DNA of 64,000 bases from Yponomeuta sedellus. Its lineage: Eukaryota; Arthropoda; Insecta; Lepidoptera; Yponomeutidae. The DNA lies in the NCBI GenBank assembly GCA_934045075.1, contig OW203722.1, forward strand, positions 11,001,396-11,065,395, read 5' to 3'. The notes below the pieces were generated by a model. It saw nothing but the letters and a program-made list of their open reading frames with translations, had not been told where the DNA came from and searched no databases. Position numbers and translations under genes: made by a program. Positions 27,230-37,700 of this stretch are shown one piece after another; the stretch's first letter is position 1; the number at the start of each line of letters is the position of its first letter.

Positions 27230-29560
27230 CCGCAACAAAATGGTCTTAGTGAACGTGAAAATAGAACCTTAGTCGAAGCGAAGAACACGAAGAATTACCT
27301 CACGCTACATGGGCAGAGTTGATAAATACTGCTTCGTACGTTCTGAACAGAACTGGCCCAACTTCAGAAAATGGTAAATCACCATTTGAATTATGGTTTA
27401 ACAAAAAGCCAAAAATCAGTCACCTTAAAGTGATTGGATGTGAATGTTACGCTCATGTCCCTCAACAAAAGAGTAAAGCTGTCTAAGAAGGCTGAGAAAT
27501 GCATTCTCATCGGATATGATGGCGATGAAGGCTATCGCTTACTAAGTAAAAGTGATAAACTTATAAGGTCGAGAGACGTTACATTTAATGAGTCAGTACT
27601 TATGCCGTTTGGACAAGATGATTTAGAAGAACAGACTTCAGTCGAAATCAACTTTCCACTTTCAGCACCACCGATGTGTGATGCAAGGGAGGATAGCACC
27701 GAAAACAGCTCCGTTCGCACTGCGAGTAACCCTGATGAGCCTAGTTCGACTGTGCCTCCCACATCACCGGATCTAGCTGTGAGTCAGGAAATAGGAAGTC
27801 AAGACGACTCTACTGAACCATTTGAACCGTCTCCAGATACATCATTGCCAGGATCACCTTCTTATGAAGATGCTTTAGATGTTGATGATGATACTGAGGC
27901 TGAAGCACCAAGAAACTCAGATGATATAGCTGAGATAGCTACAGGAATGAATCTACGAGACAGAAATGAGATACGACGATTTACTCGATTCGAAGATTAT
28001 GTCGTGATGTCAGCTGATGTTCTAAATGACATCAAAGAACCTCAGACTTACAGGGAAGCAATGACTAGTCCCCATATAGATCAGTGGGTTGAAGCAATGG
28101 AGAGTGAGGTGAAGTCTTTAAAGGAAAATAAAACCTGGATACTGGTTGATCTTCCAAAATACAGGAAGCCTATATCATGTAAATGGATATACAAGATGAA
28201 AACCAAAGCAGATGGCTCTCTAGACAAATTTAAGGCGAGACTAGTTGCGAGAGGGTATACACAGAAACAGGAAATAGACTATGATGAGACTTTCTGCCCA
28301 GTTGCTATGATGACGACAATAAGATCGGTCTTAAGCGTTGCAGCAAATGAAGGTTTAAAACTCACACAGTTTGATGTATCAACCGCATTTCTGTATGGTT
28401 CACTAAACGAAGAAATCTATATGAATCAACCTGATGGCTACTCTGATGGATCGAAAAAGATGTGTAGACTCAAAAGAAGTCTATATGGACTCAAACAAGC
28501 ACCTCGGTGCTGGAACAAATGCATGGTGGACTACCTGAAGACCATTGGATTTACACAATGTGTTAATGACCCTTGCTTGTTTGTCCGGAACCGTGGGAAT
28601 GGAAAAGTTATTCTCGCTCTCTATGTAGACGATGGATTAGTCGGTGCAACGAATCAGAATGATTCTTATAAGTTAATTAAAGAGTTGAGAAGAAGATTTA
28701 AGATAATAATAAAAGATGCGTCTTATTTTCTAGGATTAGAAATAAAGGACCAAGACGGTAATAATATAAAAGTGTAACAGGAACACTATGCTAAGAGAGT
28801 GTTAGATCGCTTTGGCATGAGTGATTGCAAATCCGTCACTACTCCAATACAGAAAGATGGACTGCCAGATCTGGATAAAGAGGTGGTAGAGCCTGCTTCG
28901 TTTTCGTATAGAGAAGCTGTGGGAGCACTTGCATACTTAACCGTTGGAACCAGACCTGACTTGGCATACGCTGTAAGCGTTGTATCCCGATCTCTAGAAA
29001 ATCCTTCTAAAGAAGACATCCAAAGATTGAAACGTATCCTACGGTATATCAAAGGAACGTTAGACCAAGGAATAGTTTTTAAGAAGAGCTTTAATGCTGG
29101 AATTCTGGAATGCTACAGTGATTCTGACCATGGTGGAGATCAAAGCACCGGACGATCGACTTCAGGAATATTATGCTTATACTCTGGTGGAGCCATATCT
29201 TGGACGAGTCGACGACAAACATGTGTTGCGATATCGAGCACTGAAGCTGAACTTGTTGCTGCCAGTGAAGCAGTAGATTGTCTGGATCAAAAGACTCTTT
29301 GGTGAAATATCAGACTTGAAGGAGATTCCCAAACTGAAGGTCGATAATGATGCAGCTATAAAGATCTCGCACAATCCGGAACTCCACAGAAGAACCAAGC
29401 ATATTGCTATCACACATTTCTATGTGAGAGAACTCGTTGCTGATGGTGAAATACGTGTAGAATACGTTCCCAGCGAGTTCCAATTGGCGGATTTACTCAC
29501 CAAAGCATTACATAAGCCACGGATTGATTCAATTTCAAAGCAAATTGGTTTGGTATACTA
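27230..29560 (+). pseudogene. Copia pol: integrase end, reverse transcriptase, RNase H
   Basis: It starts inside the integrase core ('QQNGLSERENRTLVEA') after a deletion. A frameshift near 27430 leads into the 27434-28777 frame: integrase C-terminus, acidic linker, then copia-type RT from about 28050. RT motifs are 'KWIYKMKTKADGSLDKFKAR', 'QFDVSTAFLYGSL', 'SLYGLKQAPRCWN' and catalytic 'YVDDGLV'. A TAA at 28775-28777 interrupts the RT end. RNase H follows (28799-29305; 'YSDSDHGGDQSTGRSTSG', 'TEAELVAASEA'). A frameshift near 29290 precedes the C-terminal 'LADLLTKAL'. Three lesions make it inactive. Confidence 0.9.
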
Positions 29561-29677
29561 AGGGTTGCACAAAAAGGGAGGATGTTAGGAACTATTTCGT
29601 AGTACCTACTTCATATTTTGATAACCCTGTCAATCCATGACTTAGCAACGGTTGCTGTTTATAATAAAAATATATTT

Positions 29678-30059
29678 TCTTTGGTGAAATATCAGACTTG
29701 AAGGAGATTCCCAAACTGAAGGTCGATAATGATGCAGCTATAAAGATCTCGCACAATCCGGAACTCCACAGAAGAACCAAGCATATTGCTATCACACATT
29801 TCTATGTGAGAGAACTCGTTGCTGATGGTGAAATACGTGTAGAATACGTTCCCAGCGAGTTCCAATTGGCGGATTTACTCACCAAAGCATTACATAAGCC
29901 ACGGATTGATTCAATTTCAAAGCAAATTGGTTTGGCATACTAAGGGTTGCACAAAAAGGGAGGATGTTAGGAACTATTTCGTAGTACCTACTTCATATTT
30001 TGATAACCCTGTCAATCCATGACTTAGCAACGGTTGCTGTTTATAATAAAAATATATTT
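29678..30059 (+). repeat. 382-bp tandem duplication at the copia 3' end
   Basis: 29296-29677 and 29678-30059 are almost identical direct repeats. Each unit contains the last about 80 codons of RNase H, the polypurine tract and the first 95 bp of the 3' LTR. As a result the partial LTR at 29583-29677 is followed by a second RNase H tail and then by the full 3' LTR. Confidence 0.9.
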
Positions 30060-30117
30060 TCTGATGCAATCTCATCAACACGTCTCTAATTCTAATTGAT
30101 AAAAATTAGTCTTATCA

Positions 30118-30360
30118 CAGCCTTCGGAACCGTCTTCAAGCCCACCGACGACGGAAGATTCCTCACTACCCCGTCGCTGTAACCGAGAGCGTAGGCCGTC
30201 CTATCTGCAGGACTTCGTCCTGGAGGGGGCGGGGGGTTATGATATAGACCTCCTTGACGCTCGGCTTGCGTCAAGGTTTTACTCATCTGATTTACTGTTT
30301 CTCCTGTCAATATTTAACATTTTCAGTTCTGTACCTATGTGTTATAAATTTAAATCTGAA
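30118..30360 (+). pseudogene. Ty3/gypsy pol C-terminus and 3' end, continuation after copia
   Basis: Starts with the duplicated CAGCC and continues the reading frame broken at 26064: a Ser/Pro-rich tail, then an Arg-rich motif ending 'RRPSYLQDFVLEG', typical of gypsy pol ends. A polypurine tract (GGAGGGGGCGGGGGGT, about 30212-30227) follows, so the 3' LTR probably begins near 30230. An AATAAA lies at about 30358. Confidence 0.6.
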
Positions 30361-30860
30361 TAAAGCCAAGTTTTCCCATTGGTATTTAGCTTATTAATTA
30401 TTATGTATCATGTACCCGATGTACTCTTACCAAACCGAACTTGTCACTCTCCGAATATGATATTTACATCCGTGGAATAGGTATGTCACTCTATGGTACG
30501 AGGGCTGCTACTTATGTATGCGGAATAGAAAAAATAAACCCCTTATTCCGTACCGACCAACTAAATGGATAAACTAGTTGTTCCGATCGGAACTCAGTAC
30601 GTTGTTTTATTCCTATCGGATCACCTACTCAAATCAACCATATTAAGCCTATATAAGAGTTCCCAACGGAACAACTATGAATTTTTCCTCTGGACCTACC
30701 ATACCCCTGGGCGTAGGGTGGAACGGAACCATAGAAATGAGGTACTCTTAGGCAAATCTGTATTTATAACCGTCTCTTTCAATTTGGCTTTTTCCTTTAA
30801 TATTTTTTTTTTTTTTCAAAATCCTCTTCACACGTGTGTGGTTTGTTAATTTTCGTCAAT
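30361..30860. other. No gene recognised
   Basis: Probably the rest of the gypsy LTR plus flank of the FLYWCH element. It has repeated words GTTGTTCC/GGAACAAC (30580, 30665) that recur inverted at 31875-32000 and could be subterminal repeats of a DNA transposon. A poly(T) run lies at 30802-30818. Confidence 0.4.
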
Positions 30861-30962
30861 TTAGCGTCCTGCAATCAAAAATAAGGGATGGTTACAAAAA
30901 TAAAAAGGAAAATCGCAGAAAAATATCCAGTCGGAACTAGGTGCTGGACTAGAGGAACTTAC

Positions 30963-31133
30963 TTTTATTGTAATGCCTGCTTTGCATTTCTCCAGCTTGT
31001 TCCTGGAGCATCGCAGGTATTGCGCGCCCGATTTGTATGTTCGTACAAACACGTATTGGTAATTCCCCAGTAAATACAATCTCCCCTTGTTAATTATTAT
31101 AGTTTCAACAGTTTCTGATACCTCCATTTTCAC
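30963..31133 (-). CDS. FLYWCH-type zinc-finger exon
   Basis: The ATG at 31133 opens 57 codons ending in a clean donor (AATAAAA|GTAAGT at 30963/30962). The peptide includes 'NKGRLYLLGNYQYVFVRTY', then 'YLRCSRNKLEKCKAGI'. The spacing G-x5-Y-x-Y(12-14)-W/Y-x-C-x8-C fits a FLYWCH zinc finger, although the usual W is L here and the final His is not reached in this exon. FLYWCH domains occur in Mutator-like transposases and in mod(mdg4)-type host genes. I found no partner exon, so I favour a transposon exon. Confidence 0.5.
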
Positions 31134-31999
31134 TATAAATAATATAAATAAAAATCCCTGAAATTACGACTAAACGTAGTGATTATTTTATTTTCTCTTT
31201 GATGACAACTATACAAATGTCTAATCTATTTTAAAAAGTTATGACAATTCCAAGTGGCCGGTAAGTGCCTACTTCAAAAGCTCGAAGTACTTATCTATGT
31301 AGGTAACCCAGGGATGTTACATGCCAACTTTTGAATTATGGCAGGAGACGCTCAAAATTATGGTATTTTTGAAATAAATAAGGTACGGGTAGGAAAACTC
31401 TTACAGATCTAATAAATTAGGCAGGTCTAATTAAAGTATTAAAATTTCTTCGAATTTTCATAAATTGTTCAAACAAACACTCTACTCGCTTTTTTCTTTT
31501 TAGTCTGTGCTATTCGCTACTTCTGACTAAGTTCAACTTTTTGAAGATTCACCTGTGAAGTTCACCTAAAATCCACAGACTACAAAAACTATCACAGATA
31601 TGAACGTTCTTATCAACTTACTGAACGAAATGAATGAATGTTTTTTTAGTGTTGCTAGATATCGGTATATAAAAAAAACTCGTCAACAGCAAAAGCGAAA
31701 GATGAAAATATGTGATGTAAAAGTGCTTGTGATCAAAAAATGGCAAAATTTATGGTACTTTCGTGTACCATAGTGGATGTATCATGGTACATGGTACGAA
31801 CAACTGAATTATGGTACATGTACCATAATTATGACACGTATAACATCCCTGAGGTAACCTATGTTTCGCGGTACCAAGCTAGAGTTGTTCCAATAGGAAA
31901 GAGAATAGTTGATCTGCCTTGTTCCTCTTTGACCAACTGAAATCGTTGTTCCGTGTGGCATAAAAATAGTTGATCAGATTTAAGTTGGTCCAAATAGTT
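31134..31999. other. No gene recognised; palindromic GGTAC words
   Basis: AT-rich. Around 31745-31830 the words ATGGTAC/GTACCAT recur at least five times in both orientations, giving local hairpin potential. GTTGTTCC-type words occur at 31875-32000. Confidence 0.4.
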
Positions 32000-32009
32000 G
32001 ATCACAACG

Positions 32010-32645
32010 GAACAAGGGAAATAAACAAATGTATATGGCTAAATATGCTTTTATTGTTTTTCAAAGTATTCTCCACTATGATCCATGCACTTTTGCATTC
32101 GATGAAACCAATTTGTAAAACACTTTTTCCACTCTGAGGTATCTCCAAAACGTGATGTTTGAACGCATCTACGGCATCTTCACGGGTCGAAAATCGTTGA
32201 CCACGTAATTTATTCTTTACATTTGGGAATAAATAGAAATCATTGGGAGCCAAATCAGGGCTATACGGTGGATGACCCATCAATTCTATTTTTTACCATC
32301 CAAAAATGTAGTTGTTTCCTGAGATGTATGACAGCTGGCATTATAATGGTGAAGTATGATTCTACGTCGCTGGTTGTTTTGGCGTATTTCTTCAAACGCA
32401 ATACTTCCGGCAAACAAATGGTCATGTACCACTCCGAATTAACCGTTCTGCGATTCTCCAGTGGTATTGTAGCCACATGGCCATTAATACCAAAAAAGCA
32501 GGCCACCATTTGCTTTACAGTGCTTTTTGCACGAGCCACTTTCGTAGGGTTCGGCTCATTTTGAAACACCCAAACTGTTGATTGTTGTTTAGTTTCGGGA
32601 TCGTACGCGTAGATCCAGGATTCGTCACCTGTGTAGATATTATTG
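32010..32645 (-). pseudogene. Mariner-family transposase, C-terminal half
   Basis: On the minus strand: 'TGDESWIYAYDPE' (first catalytic Asp), 'SKQMVACFFGINGHV'-like text, then after a frameshift near 32390 the 'HDNA' region, and 'HPPYSPDLAPNDFYLFP' with the last catalytic Asp. Frameshifts at about 32390, 32270 and 32140 kill it. The N-terminal helix-turn-helix half is missing, where a copia element abuts at about 32650. Confidence 0.88.
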
Positions 32646-32659
32646 TTAATATATTTGTA

Positions 32660-33425
32660 AAGGAAGACTGTAAAATTATATTTATTATTTATTTACAACA
32701 AATTCACAAGAACATAGTAAACTGAAAGTATTCTACAACTTGATAGATGTCTAATATAAAACCATAAAGAAAGAAAGCTGCCAATATAAATTTTCATTGA
32801 ATATACAAACTCAAACTAACACGCCTCCTAAGATTTATATTGCAGTAATGGATACATAATATAAAAGTAAAGTTACTATAATATGTTCAACAGTTGTCTC
32901 ATCTTTAAAAACTTTATATTTCCTAAGGACTTAGTGAGGATGTCCGCAACGTTGTCCTCTGAATTTACTTTAACGACATCAATAACTCCTTTCTTAAAAC
33001 ATTCATGAACATAATGTACTTCTATGTATTTTGAGTTCTTTGTAAAATTGCCATATTTGGTGAGAACAACTGCTCCGGAATTATCCTCATAAACCTTAAC
33101 AAAATCATTAAACTCTATAAACATATAATTAAGTATACTACGCAATAAACCTATTTCAGTTTCAACCAAATGTCGAAGACTTTGTTACACTACTTTGTTT
33201 CTTTGACTTCCATTATATGACATTGCCGAATAATCTATTAATTAGATTATTCGGCAATTATAATTATTATATAACCAGCTGTAGACTTTCTATCTACAAT
33301 ATCTCCGGCCCAGTCGGCATCAACGTAACAGGCCATCACGTTACCTTCTAAATTTTGTCGGTATGTGAGCTTAAGGCTCTTTGTCAAATATAAATATTTC
33401 AAAACACGTAATGCGTAGTTTAGAA
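32660..33425 (-). pseudogene. Second copia element: RNase H end and start of 3' LTR
   Basis: Minus-strand RNase H: 'ALRVLKYLYLTKSLKLTY', 'CYVDADWAGDIVDRKSTAGY', then, after a small foldback at 33222-33258, the open stretch 33169-32876 with 'KVYEDNSGAVVLTK' and 'DNVADILTKSLG'. A polypurine stretch (TTAGGAGGCG) near 32830 is followed by TGTTAGTTTGAG, the likely start of the 3' LTR, which runs to about 32660. It belongs to a different family from the element at 26065. Confidence 0.8.
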
Positions 33426-34781
33426 TGAACGAAGAAACGAAACAATGCTGCCAACAAGCAAAAGATCTTTGCGTTCCGTTTTTTCAAAATAAGTAAAAAA
33501 TAAACCTTCACATAAAAGTAACCAAAACTAACCTTTTGTGTCTTGTAACCTCAAAGTAACCTGACTTAGTTAAAAATCACCTAAAAGGTTACAAAAATTA
33601 ATACTTTGTAAATAGTGAAGAGTGTAATATGTACCTAGTGAAAGTGAGTGGTAGATGTGGAGTAATTTAACGAAAAGGCTCAAAAGGACTAGTTTCCAGG
33701 GCCGTTAAACCTAATATAAAAAAAAAAACAAAGTAAGTACCTACATTGTATACTCTTTGGTACCTACCTGTATAGTGGTATAGTGCCGTAGTATTGGGCC
33801 TGCTCGGACATCTCCAAGATCGCTCCGTACTAGTACATTTGAGAAAATGTACTAGTACCGTTTATTAGTACTATGGACTATTAGGACCTCATAGTAGAAC
33901 CATCTCAACGTTCACGTTTTGACCTTTCAGCCATAAATATGCTTTTTTAATATCTTTATTTTATAGGACCATTAATTTATGATTAATATTTTTAATGTTG
34001 CCGTGCCACCATTATATCATAAGTACTATGATAAAAATCAATAAAAAAATATTTTTAGAGTAGTTTTTTTTCTTTGAAATAAATCATTGAAATAATTATT
34101 ACCATCTAGATTTTCGTAAGCTACTTTTGTTATTTACAAAGAACAAAAGTAGATCGCAGAACAAGATTACTACTACAGAAATAAGCATCCCAAAGCGCAC
34201 GAAACAGAAAAATCTCCTTCACCAATAATTCACTATATTAACACAGTGAAAATATTATGTTATATTCGTTAGAGAAACTAACATCAAGAAAACAACACAA
34301 TATTACTTTTACAAAAGTACTTGGATTAGCGCGCGAACCAGCAGAATCGACATAATGAATGAAACAAAAAAACCAAACAAGTAAAAACAATCTTTATTGC
34401 TACGACATACGTACCTACTTCTAAAGTTCGGAAAAGACCGACCGGCTGAAGGGAGACCGATCGAAACAATTTCGCTCCGTTCAGTTCAATCACCACACTC
34501 TCATGCAGCGTTCGTTCGCTCTCGGCCATATTCGGTCACCCAGTCCGGTTCATTTATTCATTCAGCCAATCCGTGATCGCGAGAGCAATGAACGAATAGA
34601 CCGAATGTCCGATTATCACTGGGAAACGTTTCTTTTCGTTCATTGCATGGTAACGTATCTTAACTTAATCGTACTTCGTACATGACCGACACAATACTAT
34701 AGTGCCGAAAAAAAAGTGAAAAATAGTAAAGGCTGATTTTATATGGATTTTGTGTTCTTGATAGTGTAAAAATCTTGTAAA
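33426..34781. other. Intergenic, EMC10 5' flank
   Basis: No gene recognised. A poly(A)-ended repeat tail is likely at 33700-33732 (GGCCGTTAAACCTAATATAA then A-run), resembling a LINE 3' end. A short hairpin lies at 33829-33858 (ACTAGTACATTT/AATGTACTAGT). The EMC10 promoter and 5' UTR should be in the last about 100 bp. Confidence 0.4.
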
Positions 34782-37700
34782 ATGATAAGTTTCCAATTAC
34801 TGGGTCTATTAGCGCTTCTACATGGGACGGTCCGTATAAAAAATTGTATATAAGTAGTCTAACAAGAAGTACATATTATCAAGGTTATGTTTAGTACAAA
34901 ATTATTATTTTACAGTATAGCATCGACTATGATGGGTGGCTGAATATTAAAATAGAACATTCGCTTAATTGCAATAATGCTTTGTTCTGCCCTCGCGGAA
35001 TGGTTTCTCTAAAGAGCATTAGGTCTGGTGCATCGGTAATTGAACAACATCCACTTGCCTTGCAAGATATTGAAGAACTAAAAGTAAGTAAATACGGCTC
35101 ACCGATCGATTCATCATTCATTAACAATAATTTAACCGATAAGCACCTGTGGTCTCGATCACTGTCAGAATGGTATAAGTGCTGGGCAAGCCTATTCAAC
35201 TGATTGGCCCCTTCACCTATCTAGTGTGAGTAACCAGTCACTGGATCCAGCATAAATAATCTTATTATGTAACGTTATTACCTATGCTAAGGAGAATTTA
35301 TTTCTCCATTACATTTTATGATTTACTAGAGACTTTACAAAACTTAGAGTTTTTAACTAATCTTGTCTAGTAATTATGGCTCCAAATAATAATTATCGAG
35401 TCTAAGATTAGAAATTTTCTGTATTGGACCCCCAGCAAGCCCATAGTTTGTAGTATGAGCATGATTTATGTAGATTTTAAGCACTCTGCTCGTTACTTAA
35501 AATGTGGGTCTCACGAATTCAAAGTGGTCTAAACCATATGTTAACTGATTACTTTGATAAATAAGTAGGCGCAATGGTCGTAATTGGCACTGTTTGATGT
35601 AACACAGACTTTTGCTAAACAACAACAAAAGCTAATATTATTCTATCTCAATCAATTATTTCAGTGAATTCTTATTGTACACATTGTAGTACTAATGTAT
35701 TACAATTATTGCTAAATAAAAATATTATGTACTGTTATTCCCTGACAGCATTATCCCTAGCAGGGTCATGATTTTTAGCTCACAGGGTGACTCAAATTTA
35801 CAAAAGATACTTTTCATAATACCATCTATCAAAACTTAATTCTGGTTATATGATGTAGAATCACATAGGTATTTCACAAATCAGGTGCAAAATGTGCCGG
35901 CAGAAATTGCTAGTGACACTACAATGCATAAACAGTTGTCTACTCAAAAAACGTTTTTATGAGTCTGTGTAGACTCATAAAAAATAATTACACTATTTTT
36001 ATTTTTAATGCACTAACCCGTGCTAAGGAACAAATTTAAAAACCTATTTAGAGGCTATAAATTTCACCCATGCCGGGATTCGAACCCGCAACCTCTGGCT
36101 ATCCGTACCAGCGCTCTACCAATTGAGCCAATGGGCGACTCACGGCATCAGTGAAATTTCGAACCTCTTTACAATATTCTCTGTATTACGTACAGGCAGC
36201 GACATCTGACTTAAGCAAATTGCATTACTTACAGCCCCGACTACCTACTTTGCAGTTAGGTTTTAACATCGGAACGATATCACTGTACTCACATGATTAC
36301 ACTATTTTTATTTTTAATGCACTAACCCGTGCTAAGGAACAAATTTAAAAACCTATTTAGAGGCTATAAATTTCACCCATGCCGGGATTCGAACCCGCAA
36401 CCTCTGGCTATCCGTACCAGCGCTCTACCAATTGAGCCAATGGGCGACTCACGGCATCAGTGAAATTTCGAACCTCTTTACAATATTCTCTGTATTACGT
36501 ACAGGCAGCGACATCTGACTTAAGCAAATTGCATTACTTACTGCCCCGACTACCTACTTTGCAGTTAGGTTTTAACATCGGAACGATATCACTGTACTCA
36601 CATGATTACACTATTTTTATTTTTAATGCACTAACCCGTGCTAAGGAACAAATTTAAAAACCTATTTAGAGGCTATAAATTTCACCCATGCCGGGATTCG
36701 AACCCGCAACCTCTGGCTATCCGTACCAGCGCTCTACCAATTGAGCCAATGGGCGACTCACGGCATCAGTGAAATTTCGAACCTCTTTACAATATTCTCT
36801 GTATTACGTACAGGCAGCGACATCTGACTTAAGCAAATTGCAAAAAAAATCCTCGTTTAATTCGTAAAGGCGAAAACGCTATCCGCCATCTTGAAAGCAT
36901 CTAAAGTATGTAAACAAACATCTTTCAGCCAGAGCCAGTGGACATTGATTATTATAGGACTTGCATCAAAGTGATCTTCACATAAATACACCCGAGTTTC
37001 AATTGATAAAGAGTCGGGGTCTCTTTTGGCATGTTTGAGCCAAGTTTTTCGAATGTTAATTTCACTGGGTACACGAATCCACAACTTCCCGGGGGTCTTT
37101 ATTGGCGTGTTTTTTCATTCTCGAACAATGCAATAAAGATAATTGGTATATTTTGGATGTACATTCGAGAAAATCATGGTTGCGTTGTTGTTATTTCACT
37201 ATGCTCAGAGATCACTTACAGAAAATTGAATGTCAAACTTTGTTTACAATTTTTTGGACTTCAAACCATAGACAAAAATGGCTGACCGCGTTTTTGGCTG
37301 TTTAGGAAAATAAAGTCTTAAAATATATTTTTACGTTGCTTTTTGGTCCTCAGAAAATATACTTACTAAAATATTTTTTGGTCTAATAACTCTTCCATTA
37401 GGAAGAGTTATTTACCGTTTAAGACTTACTTGAAAAGAGAGTCAAATAGCGGATTACAAGTGGCCAGTGTCTTAAACATAAAAACTTTTTTTCGCAAAAC
37501 TTTCTGAGTGGCCTGGTAATCCAAGCCCCATGTTGGTTATATTATAAATATAATCAACACCCAACATTATGAGCAGAAAAATTAATTAAAACTGTGAGTT
37601 AGATTTAAAATTAAAGATAGTGCTTTAAAAAGTGTTCTTCTTAGGAACAGACGTAATGAGTTTAGGCCCCGAAGGTTGTTTTGTCTGACTGTTAAGGCAA

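Larger units (their letters stand above)
26065..30117 (+). mobile_element. Ty1/copia LTR retrotransposon with 5-bp target duplication
   Basis: 5' LTR 26065-26213 (TGTTAGG...CTTATCA, 149 bp). The primer site follows at 26214 (TGGTAGCAGAGCG), resembling the initiator-Met primer sites of copia elements. The 3' LTR is 29965-30117 (153 bp, 4 bp longer). The target duplication is CAGCC at 26060-26064 and 30118-30122. The interior keeps part of gag, the end of integrase, RT and RNase H. A foreign AT-rich piece (about 26945-27225) replaces the gag zinc knuckle, protease and most of integrase, so the copy cannot move by itself. A 382-bp tandem duplication sits at the 3' end. Confidence 0.92.

Noticed and set aside
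35988..36842. CRISPR-like repeat array
   Set aside because: Unit length 309 bp, no unique spacers, eukaryotic SINE content.
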